A DNA stretch of 64,000 bases, from assembly GCF_000224145.3 (NCBI RefSeq), contig NC_020167.2, positions 800,927 to 864,926 of the forward strand, given 5' to 3'. The notes under the pieces were generated by a model. That model had not been told where the DNA came from and ran no database searches. It saw only the letters and a list, made by a program, of their open reading frames with translations. Each line of letters starts with the position of its first letter. Within the stretch, counting starts at the first letter, position 1. A program made the translations under genes and the position numbers. Shown here one piece after another: positions 23,683-35,000 of this stretch. This stretch comes from Ciona intestinalis (Eukaryota > Chordata > Ascidiacea > Phlebobranchia > Cionidae).

Positions 23683-26600
23683 TTACAGCACGGTCGTTGG
23701 CATATCTTGCCACGAAGCAATCATTTTGCCGGTTGCATTCCGCTCATTACTTGAATCGTCCAACCAACAAGAATATGGTTTCTTATCGAGTGAATTAAAG
23801 ACAGAGTCCTGGTTTTCAGTTTGGGGTAAACTCGTTGGTCTTGTTTGTACTTTATGGTAATTATTGTGGGGAAGTGTCGTTTTAGTTACATTGTATTTGC
23901 GCAGGAACCGAGGGCTTAGCCCGGGTGGGTGATTACCAGTAGTAGTTGACAGTATGTTCGGTCCACTGAAATGAAAACCTGATTGCAGTTCCATGATGGT
24001 CTTGTCAAGGGAATCGACAGAACCAAACAAATCCATTTCTGATTCCGATGAAGAATTTTGAGAAAAACGTTTGTTGTCAGGGATCCGTCCTGTTGTATGG
24101 GAATAAGGAGCATTGATGCAGACTCCGCCACGTCTACGGACTTCAGGAGACATGGATTTGTTTGTTCTTTGTTCTTTACGGCGAATGACATCCTTTCTAC
24201 TTTTATCCTGTAAATACAACAGATAAATATTTTGTTACATCGCATGTTTGGACGACCATCATTTTTGCTGCTAGTTCCTTTTTCGTTGTTTATTCAGTAC
24301 TGTATTCGAAGAGAACTAAAATTTATGTTTATGATGTGTTTATCATTGATGTGTTTGCAATATGTAATACACTAAGGTATAAGAAGAGCCAGTCCTAATA
24401 ATGTTTCTACGAACACAAGAACTAAACGCACATAAAAATACCTCAAATATCGTGGGTGTATTTTCTATTTTATAAGAAGTTGAAACATCATCCATGCTTG
24501 CATGTGAGGTTGGGCTGGCAGTTCGGTCCAGTTCAACTGTTGCTACATGGTCAGCAAGACGACTGGACAATGTTCGAAACTCACCAACTGCGCGCTCAGT
24601 ATTACTCAGCCATTTCTATTAAAGTAGATTCCAAATTAATCTGTGCGACAACTATCATAAGAAATATAAGTTTAACTTATGTACCTTGCTGGTTCCTTCA
24701 TTCATTCTATTCTTTGGGGATAGTTTTTCGTGGAGTGTTGAGAACATGGGCTGTTGGCTGGAATTATTAAATAGCACGATTATATATTTGCCCTTAAAAA
24801 GTTATAAAAGTGATCATACAGCAAACATTAAGTGAAACTGACCGATCTATATTAAGATGAGTTTGCTTCCGTGGCGTTGGTGTGATATGTTTCATTGCAT
24901 GCTGGTAGCTTAATCGAGAACATGCAACGTTTGAATCCGAACCAGTCTTTGTTGTTGTATTTTGTTTTTCTACATCTGCTGCTTCGGTATTTGTCGAAAG
25001 TGTCCTGAAAAAAACTGTTGTTATTATCAAATAAATAAAATGCTCGTGCTAGAAGTACGATGATTCACACTATCACTGCGTTGTACAACAAGTATTTTTC
25101 TATCAACTTCGTATGTTCTACGTGCCCATTCATTACTACTCTGCTCTCTTGTTATGCATTACGTGCCCAAAATTACATCTATGCTCCATGGAGCTGCGAG
25201 GTAGCGTCGACTGATGCACCAAACATTATCATCACCTCATATAATTCGCCGTCTTTCTTCGCAACAAATATTCAACAGCTTCAGGATATGACGTTTTTAG
25301 AAAATTTAAAACTTTGTGTTGTGTATTCTCATTTAACTGCAAATAGAAGAAGCAACATTTTTAACTCAATATGTTTTCCAACAACCAATTTACAAACCTG
25401 AAATAGTTCTTCATGATGTTTGATGATGGTCGTTACTGTTTTAATGACGTTACTATAATCTTCTGGTAGATCTTGTTTTAAAATCTATAAATGAAAATGT
25501 GTATCCCGTGGAGCCTACTCTAAATAAACCTTACTACCTGTGATTCACTGCTGGTTTTCTTGAACCGATGCAAAAGGTTTGGTCCAAAAATTGTGGCAAG
25601 ATTTTCAATATTCATTTTATTTCCTTCAACCTTTATGCAGTTCATTTTATTACTTAATAAGTTTGAAGTAGTTAAACTCACATGCTCTCCATATTTATCA
25701 CAAGTTGTTTCGGAATGTTTGGCAATTTTCCACAAAAACTTTACCAACGTATACAAAGTGTCGCGATTAGGCATGGGCAACAGCCATAACAATGCTTGTA
25801 TTGTAGGTATGCGTTCTTCCATAATCAAAGCTGAAAAACAAACAGTGTAAAAAAACACAACTTAATTTATCACATTCTCCTACTTGAGGAAGAAATAAAA
25901 GCGGGATACAAATCTTTGGTAAGTAAAGCCTCTGGCAGGTCTCGTAGAAACTCTTTTAAAAGAGCTGCGACGTCATGTGGATTGTAATCCGCATTTATAT
26001 CAACATCAGCTCCATGATCGAACTCATCCCGTAACTATAAAGTTTAGGGATATAACTTGGAATAAGAAATTAGGAAGTTCTGTTTAAATTGGCCAATTTA
26101 AACACTCACGAATTACTAAAAGGTAAACTATCATTCAGTGTCACAGAATACTTTCAAAAATGTAAAAGTTCGAGAAATTGGTTTGGCATCACGTTAGGAA
26201 TAACTTTGTTTTGGAGGGCATAGACTGTATGCACCCGTGACAGTATTTTGTTATGACTGGAAATGCTAATTCATTTGTCTACAGTTGCCACGTTTCCAAT
26301 TCATCACAGTTATTATTTAGTGAACCGTGAGTGTAAGTAAATAAATTCAAAAGGAAACATTATCGAATTGCAAAGCTAAGTTAATTAAATTGTTCAACCT
26401 GTTTTACTCTCTTTTTCGAGCCAGCAACTCTAAAGATGCCCGTGACATGGATACCTGAAAATAAATATTTACTGAATTCGCAAAAGAGCTTTAGTATTAA
26501 AGTGGCACTGACCATACTCCGTAATGTGATCGCAACACTTTTGAACGACGTATGGGACTTGTGCCATGGTCGGTGGGAGAAGTGAACTTCGATCATCTTT

Positions 26601-28512
26601 GCGATGGTTGTGTGTTGTCTCTGTTATTGACAGGGCTTCAAGTAACTGAGACTGATATGGATCGATCTCATTCACGGAGTCGGCTATGATAGCTCCCTGA
26701 AGTAATATATAATATTTTGTCCTGTATTAAATTTGTCTTTGCACAGGTTAGCGTGCTCGGGCCTTGAATAGCTGGTGTAATCTAATAGACAGAAGAAAAA
26801 TCAACCATTTAGTTTCATCTATTCTAACTTGCAAGCGAGTACGAAGCTGCTGGTGCAACAAGGTATAACTTCAAAAACCCCCAACTTAAAACGTGAGGAT
26901 AAATATTTAAAGGCCATCAAGAACATTATACGAAAACGATCAATACCCGTCGTTTTAGTGGTCGTGATTCAGATGAAACATTTCGTTTAGATGTTGGGGG
27001 AGTGTGAATTGACGTACAGTTTAATGCATTTGTACAATCGCATGTATGTTTTGACGTTATATTGCTTTCTTGTGCGCCTGCTGCTACTGGTGACCTGTCA
27101 ACATAGTATCGTTGTGTTGGTATACATTTGAGTAGGGTGGGAAAAGGTGGGACAGCCGTTGACTCTAAACTCTCGTCAAATTTGGTAGTAAGCATAGAAC
27201 ATTCACAAACAATTATAAAAGTGCATTCTTACGACCATACGTTAGACCGTCGTTAATTGTTTAAAACACGATCAAAATATTTAGATAATATGTGCAAAAG
27301 GTGTCCCATTTCCCTCATATATAACACTGAAAACCAGAAATTTAGTATATGTAAGAATATTTCATTATACAAACACACATACTGTCATGTACCTGTCTGT
27401 CATCTCGGAGCCGCTTTGGGGTACCACAGAATCATGATTGTCAGTGGCGAACAAATCCGAATTCGCGGCAAACGAAGCGGATTTTTGTAAACGAAGCAGT
27501 TGGTCGTTTTCAACAACTTTCTCCAGTGGGATTCCAAATACACGATCCTGGTCTGATGGTTGAGATTGGATTGGGTAGGTTTAAATAACAATTTTATAAG
27601 TTATTTATTTTTGTTTTCTTCTAACCCATTAAAAATGGTAGGAAACTTATTTATGCACTGTCGCGCAAAGGCGATCAATATATGACGCGGAACCTTTTTA
27701 AACGAACTTTAAACGCATCGCACTTACTTACAAGTTGGCATATAGTAGGGTTGGAATAACGAAACACCTTTGCATTCTGTTTTCCCATCCTACTTTGGAG
27801 TAAACAAAGAACATTTAAGGATTTATAAAACAGTATTCTCGCGATTCTCATAGACTATTGTTAATTGTTTAAAACACGATCCGGAATTTTAGATATTATG
27901 TGCTAAACACGTCTTTCCCCCATGCGAAATGTATGTAACTGTTGAGTGATTATGTCTTTGGTTATAACGTTTTAAAACCCATTAGTAACCGCTGGGTTTG
28001 AGCAATTGCCGTCAAGTCTCTTGTTCAAGGACACATACCCCACAGTGGCGGTAGTGTCAAGTTTCGAACCCATATTCTTAAATATGTGAACATTGGAGTT
28101 TGTTGGAGGAAAGTTGGTGTTATATGATCACCGCCACCATATACGTGCACATTAACTGAATTGCTGAATAGGGTTTCAACACTATAGCCGCCCACAAGCC
28201 GTGAAACGAAAATTGTTACTTTATGTTTACAGTAATAACATCACCTTTGTTTTTGTCCTTCGTGCTCAAGTAGAATGCGTACTTTTTTCTTAATGAGTGC
28301 TTTTTGCTCAATGCGTTGATGTCTAAACAAATTTGTAAAGCAATTTTGCTAACCGAACAATTAGAAGTAATATACCTCTGGGGACGGAAAACGTCGCCCC
28401 AATGTTTTGTAAGTATTCCAACGCAAGCTTGCGCAATGCAGAACATTCTAATTCAGACATGTCCTGCAGTCGAACAGTCTTCAAGTGTTCTCGCTTCAAG
28501 CTCATTTTTGAC
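23683..28512 (-). CDS. ARHGAP6: RhoGAP protein, ARHGAP6-like (5' end incomplete)
   Basis: GTPase-activating protein for Rho-family G proteins, acting on the actin cytoskeleton. Fifteen exons with matching phases: 28512-28376, 28322-28245, 27552-27393, 27094-26947, 26696-26513, 26454-26399, 26034-25884, 25830-25682, 25630-25538, 25484-25398, 25336-25236, 25004-24843, 24757-24685, 24615-24442, 24207-23683 (TAA), 758 residues. ARHGAP6 landmarks in order: SVPRD and [14 protein letters not shown] upstream of the domain, [40 protein letters not shown] with the arginine finger, [35 protein letters not shown], and after the domain AVEYLLRRK. The 525-nt last exon codes for a Ser-rich, unconserved tail. 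The first listed exon opens with an acceptor and one carried base, so at least one upstream exon is missing; a weak candidate lies near 28866-28936. The intron at 25631-25681 is only 51 bp. A possible ATTAAA polyadenylation signal is at 23629-23624. Confidence 0.93.
27131..27322 (-). repeat. MITE copy
   Basis: Near full-length copy in the ARHGAP6 intron between exons 27552-27393 and 27094-26947, only about 37 bp from the acceptor. Confidence 0.8.
27741..27925 (-). repeat. MITE copy, diverged
   Basis: Both ends are traceable. Directly followed by a SINE fragment. Confidence 0.75.
27927..28078 (-). repeat. SINE fragment
   Basis: Central part of the SINE, joined to the MITE at 27741-27925. Confidence 0.7.
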
Positions 28513-29693
28513 CTGCGTTATTAAACGGCAGCACCTATTAAACAAACTACGAACCTATAATACAGGGTTTTCCTTCTGCATAAATCTTTGTTGTTTTAGT
28601 TTAAATTAAATATTTTCCCGAGATCAAATCACCCGCGATATGAAACGCATATATGATGCGTACCTGAATAGTCAGAAGAACACTTCGTTCCGTTATGCGC
28701 ATGAATGATTTTTAATTTGATTGATTGGCGTTTTCGTATTCAAGCTTGGCTGCTTACCGTGGTATAAATGTACAATGTAGCTTTTATAAACAAATCTCAA
28801 CTTCATATGGTATATATATAATTACATTAACTAAATAATAACATTTCATCTTGCACTTTACAACTCAAACTTACAAATCTTACTGTTTCTGCATAGTCAT
28901 CCAAATACAAGCCATAAATATAATCAGTGCCCAACCTTTTAAAAAAATAAACAGGTTTAAAGGATATAGTGTTAAGTCCAAACATCTTGATTAAATATTG
29001 ATTACTTCTTAATTCCCTAACTGTTGCAATTTCAAGCTAATGGGACGTTCAAATTACCACCAGCATTCTCTATTACTTATCTCTACCTTCCTTACCTTAA
29101 ACATGCTTTACTTTATAGCCATAAGCATTTAAACTTGCTGAAGTTCTTGTATTTCAACGGGATTACCTGAAGTGTTTATGTTTAACGGGGTGTTAGCTTT
29201 GTGACCTGTGTACCAGTACACTTCTAAGCATAATAATACAAGACTTCAACGAAAAGAAATATTTAACAAGCAAAATACGCCCTCGCCAAACAGTATAAGA
29301 ATACGAGTTTTGTTCGTCCCTAATATATATTCAAATATGATAAAACTAAAACTTTCAAGTATGTATTTCAGATTTACGAATAGACCGTTGTTTTTAATAC
29401 ATCCCTTGAATTCCCTGCTCTTCACTCTAACTACGGCAAATATTTAAATACGTGGTTTACTCGCTGTGCACACTCAAGATGTGAATGACGCACAGCCAAT
29501 ATTGCAGTTTCCGTTCAAGCTAGATTCGAAGTGTAGCTAAACAAACAAGCCAAATACTCTCCGTTCTTTCATATTAGATTAGATGATAAACAACCCAAAC
29601 ATTTACCATATCAAGTGGAATTTCATTTTCAGGATAAAAACACTTATTTGACTTCAAGATACGAATTTCAAATTGTATTGCATTGGTGCGATG

Positions 29694-29865
29694 TATAGTA
29701 GAGTGGGGGAATTTTCTCGACTCATTTGATAGTAAATATAAAACATTCAAAGAATTATAAAACCATATCCTCACGACTTCCATAGACCGTTGGTAAATAT
29801 TTAAAACACGATCAGAGTATTTGGATATATTGCGCTAAAGGTGTCCCATCTTCCCCCACACCAGT
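29694..29865 (-). repeat. MITE copy
   Basis: Slightly shortened copy upstream of the ARHGAP6-like gene. Confidence 0.8.
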
Positions 29866-30979
29866 AGACATGCATAGCCACGTGTTTTTGCCCCTTGTAT
29901 TTCGCAGATAGCACATAAATCGCATGTTTTATCCCGTGCGTTTGGCTGATAGCACATATATCGCTTCACAAATGCTCGAGTTAGGCGGGGAGTTTATAAC
30001 TTCTGCTTAGATTAGAATATCACGAGAAAGTGAACCACATTTGATTGATGAGCATCGTGAGCGGACAAACAGACCGCCAACGACGTTCGTAAACTTTTGC
30101 TCAACAAAGTTTTCTATCAATTGCTCTTCTCCTAATATCAGCAATGCTGCTCGATTAAACTTTAGTATTAAATCTTGTTTCTTCAAACAAAGGAATCATG
30201 ACATTTTTAAAAACTGTAAACGATTTCACAAACTACCAAAGCACTAACGCTCCGTAAGTGAGTTCCGATAAATTACAATGCGCGGCATGCGAACCTTTTA
30301 ATCTCCCAGGCACAGATCGTGCCGTAAATTGTTTATTAACCATAAATTTTAATGATATTTCAAGAAAGCATAAGGGTATCTGCAAGTTAAAGTCAGCACT
30401 TTATTCCTGTAAAGATGAATAGTCAAAAGATTTGTTTCGTTGTAACGAGTATCATTTAGTAAGTTTCTTACAATAATATAGGTATCATGACTGCGCAATG
30501 TGCACGAAAGAAGATGTGGTAAACAATTGAAAGTAATCGAGTGGTGGGTCTTTGTCGATGCCCCGCTGACTTAAACCTCAATTATTTTTTAACAACTTAT
30601 GACGTCACAGATGCAACGATGCGTGTGACATGAGCTCGTAATATTTTACTTCAGTGGATTTTTAAACCGCGTCGTGGGCAATAGAGCACGCTGTTTGTCA
30701 TTCAAAACCCATTGAAGGGTACCGGGATTTTCGAATTAGAATTATTGAATAAATACTCCCCACATACACAAAGACATTTCGGGACAGGATTTTTCAGACT
30801 TTTTTAACACAGCACTTACGAGCACGGCCCACTATAGATCCGCGAATGAGATTCAACCAAGAATATCGTGTCTTTAGTAGACCGTGCTTCGAGTATTCAC
30901 ATTTGAAAGTTCTTTACAATCAAACATGTAGTCTGAATGTGCAACAATGGGTTGTCCTGTAATAATAGTTTAGTGGGTT

Positions 30980-31064
30980 GGGGTAAGTTGGGACATGGGG
31001 TAAGAAGGGACATGGGGTAAGAAGGAACATGGGGTAAGTTGGGACATGAGGTAAGATGGGTCAC
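30980..31064 (+). repeat. 17-bp tandem repeat, five units
   Basis: Units such as ggggtaagttgggacat and ggggtaagaagggacat, slightly diverged. They lie between ARHGAP6 and ALDH16A1. Confidence 0.85.
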
Positions 31065-31331
31065 TTTTTATTTTTATTTTTCACGGGTACCCATTTGAAA
31101 CTGTTACAGTATCATTCAACATTATCCTCACGTTCCAACAAAATGCGACAAAAGAGATTACTGCAGTAGTTTAATCAAATAGGCTGAAATGTACAGATTG
31201 ATTTTGTTTGATAAAATTAGTTATATTTTTAGGAGAAAAATTGAGAAAGTTATGCTCTTTTTATTTTATGGATCCTTAACCCAGACTTTTGCTAATATTG
31301 CAAGTTTAACTTGGAAATAACTAAACATAAA

Positions 31332-31384
31332 TAGCTTGTTTGTGTTTTAGGTGTAGTGACCACGCATTTTTCTTCACTTAAATG
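31332..31384 (+). repeat. (ATT)n-type repeat, 5' fragment
   Basis: Only the taggtgtagtgaccacgc start, then a switch into SINE sequence. Confidence 0.55.
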
Positions 31385-31523
31385 TAAAGTCCACCAAAAA
31401 TAATCACCCACAAAGTAACATACTTGGTAATTCGTAAGCTGGCGCGAGGTGTATGAACATATGTGTTATAACGACTGTCGTTTTCCGGTCACGCGAGGAT
31501 AAAGTAAGTTTCATTCATTCATT
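31385..31523 (+). repeat. SINE, 3' half
   Basis: Tail half with a (TTCA)n end. Its left edge abuts a fragment of the (ATT)n-type repeat. Confidence 0.8.
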
Positions 31524-32078
31524 CAAAATAGAGTGGGGTAAAGCGGCCGCTCCCGGGACTTATGAATAAAATCAAAGTAAAATTATCGTTTTAAAAAGTG
31601 TAAAAAGTTAGCGTGCTAAATAAATTGGCACAATTTGTTTATTTCGGAAAGGTAATTACTAGTTGCAAAATATTAATAATATAAAATTTTAACTTTTTAG
31701 GTATAACCTAAGTCCGTATATAAACATGTTTGTTTATATTTGGACTCTTGGTATTACGTAGCCGGAACGCGATGCTTGATCGGTAGAAGGTTGTAGAAAT
31801 ATGTTTTTATGGCGAATATTAATATTCATAGTTAATAACTGTTTGAACTGTTTAAATTTTAGTTTAAAATCAGAACCGCTGGGGTCTAGTTACTAAAGGG
31901 GGATCACCTTGATTTGCAGCGTTTGAAATCATAGATATCATATGTTTGAAATACGAATTGCACATTGCCATTCTTTACGTTGTAATTCACGTGTTCATAC
32001 ATTAAAGCAATGCTTTCTTGTTAACTTGTTACATAAATAATTTGTGTTTTGCAGTTACAAAGCGTTTGTCCTGGTAAA

Positions 32079-35000
32079 ATGGCAGGAAATCTTGGCAGTG
32101 AAATTCGTAGAATATTTGACAACATGGAGTATGGGCCAGCACCAGAATCTGCAGATGTTGCAAAAGTAAGATTGTCGAATGACAAGTTTTGCATTATTGC
32201 TGTACACGTACAGTTTTTTTTTATAGAAATGGTTATCTCAACATAAAGACAGTTTGGGACATTTCATTAACGGGGAATGGGTGAAACCAGAAAATCGAAA
32301 AACTTACACAACTTGTAGTCCAGCAACTGGTGAAGCTCTGGCTGATACAATACAGGTAAATCCCAAGCAAATATCAAACAAGTTTGCCGGATTAAAATTA
32401 CATTTACATAGTAAACACAACTCAATATGCAAATCCGTCATACCAAAATTAGAACATGCACATTGTAACCAATTGATAGTGGTTAGTATTAGTAGTTCGA
32501 TTATAGTGATGCGTGTCCTTGGTTAAGACAGTTAATGGTAATTGCCTTTTTGACCAGAGACGCTACGCGGCCACGTCTAATAAATGTCAAATAACCATAT
32601 GTTGGTAAACATATCATACGACATACATATTGAATATAGTGTCATATTTATACAGGGTGAAGAAGAAGATGTAAACCTTGCTGTGTCTTGTGCTAAGACA
32701 GCTTTTCAATCTTGGTCTCAACTACCAGCTCATACCAGAGCAAGGTATGCATGTGGCCGTTTACAATTATAAGCCCGATTTGTGTCCTAAACTTTTGTTT
32801 ACTTTAATATTTATTCCACTTTTTGTTGCCGTTTAAGAATGTTTTTAACTGAACAGTTTAATGGAGATTTTATTCCAATCTTTCTGAATTTTTATAATCT
32901 ATATTAGATTTGAGTTGTGCTTTTTTTAAACAAACAAATTTTAATAATGTGTTTTCTACACAGGCATTTATATGCAGTTGCAAGAAATGTGCAAAAACAT
33001 CATCGACTTATAGCAGTCATTGAAGCTCTTGATAACGGGAAATCCATCCGAGAGACAAGAGACTGCGACATACCTCTTGTTGCTCGGCATTTTTATCACT
33101 ATGCTGGTTGGGCTCAATTCTCGGATACTGAAATGAGAGAATGGAAACCAGTTGGTAATGCATTCTATATTTCATCATCTTGTTTTTCTAATTTTAAAGA
33201 GGACTAAACTTTTTTCTGAGATGATATACTTAATAACTCATCAGCTGGCATGAGGTGTATGACACAAAACACCTGTGTTTATAACAAATGTCGTTTTCCA
33301 GCCACGCGAGGATAAAAACAGTTAGAATCATTCATTCGTGCATTTAATATACAGCATAGATAAAAATGTTTGTGACAATGTGATTAAAAAATAATTTTTA
33401 TTAATGTATAATTTAAACTCGATATGTTTGAACCAGGTGTTGTAGGAGCTATTGTTCCATGGAACTTTCCACTCATGTTATTAACATGGAAGGTTGGTAG
33501 ACTTGTAGTTACTTCTTAATCTTTAATCAAAGTGTATTACCTGTATAAATCAGGTGACGGCAAGAAAAATATGTATATATATATATTTTTTATATAAATG
33601 TGTAAAAATCAATTTTGTTGCTAAACTGAAAATTGGGGAATGTCTAAATTACCCTGATTGAGGCAACCTGAATAGGATATTGGAATCGAATGAATTTGCC
33701 AAAATAACTTGGATATATATGTCTTGTACAACTGACAGCAAAAGTTCATATTATGTATATTATTTTGTGTTTTGATTCTTGTTTATGTTCACGTTTGTTT
33801 TTAATAATGAATAGTTTTCTACATGATTTACAGTGTGTGACACAACCGGCATCAATATCATCATACTTATGGGTTTCATGTCGTTGAGCTTATCATAACT
33901 TGCAGAACAAACTAATCACTTCTGTCTTGAATGTTGTATTTACTGTGTACACTGGCTACTTGTTACATGCTAACATACAAGATGTGTTCATTGTGTTTAA
34001 CCTCAACTAATATTGAAAGTATTTAACTTAAATGATCAGGTTTGCCCTGCACTTGCGATGGGCAACACAGTAGTGTTGAAACCCGCCACATTCACTAGAT
34101 TGTCAGCTCTCTTGTTTGCTGAGATATGCCATGAAGCTGGTCTCCCACCAGGTACACTGATCCAAGTATAAATTAATTGTAATGAATCAAAAAGTTGGAC
34201 CCAAAAGTTGGGCTTACTTCTCCATAAAAGACATAGAAATATTGCTTGTTTTTAAAAAACGTAAACCTTAAAAGTCCACTTGAAATATTTGCATAATCTG
34301 CTAACCACAAACAAAGTCAACTTCGAATGGTCTTAAAATTAATAAATTATTAGACATCACATTATAGAAAATTAAAAAAAATGGACAGACAAGTGTTAAA
34401 TTTGCAAGCCAAATAAGTATTTGAGTTTAAATCTGTTTAAACAAATATATTATTTACAATACACTGATTATTTTTTTCTTATTTAAGGTGTGTTCAACGT
34501 AGTCACTGGCAACGGATCATTTGGTAGCAAACTTGCTCTTCATCCTGATGTTGATAAAGTTGCTTTTACTGGTTCAACACCGGTACTATTATTTATATAG
34601 AATAGAATTAAAATTTGTTGTTACAAATTATGCACTACCGTTTCAATGTATAAATCTCCAACTCAGTGGTCACTAATAAGTTGTTTAAAAAAATCAGTCA
34701 TTCATGAAATCTATCACTCCAGGTAATTATGTGGTAACTTAAAAGCTTGCGAGAGGTGTATAAAACAGAACACCTATGTTATTTTAACGACTTTCGTTTT
34801 CTAGCTACCCTAAAATAAAGCAAGTTACATTCGTTCAATAACCGAGATTTATGCATTGGATAGTTCATAGTTAAAACTATAGCATATACAAAGTTCCAGT
34901 AGCATCCCTAATAAATGTATAATAGGAACAATTCGAATACAGGAGACTGTTAAATGATCCACAATCTACGCTTTATTCTTATTTTGTAATAAAAAAAACT

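Larger units (their letters stand above)
28513..32054. other. Intergenic region between ARHGAP6 and ALDH16A1 (divergent)
   Basis: Contains repeats and probably the first exon(s) and promoter of the ARHGAP6-like gene. No further coding exon can be defended. Confidence 0.5.

Noticed and set aside
28216-28446. Alternative frame of exon 28322-28245 ([16 protein letters not shown]..)
   Set aside because: It disagrees with the phases of both neighbours. The frame with [16 protein letters not shown] joins cleanly to [10 protein letters not shown].
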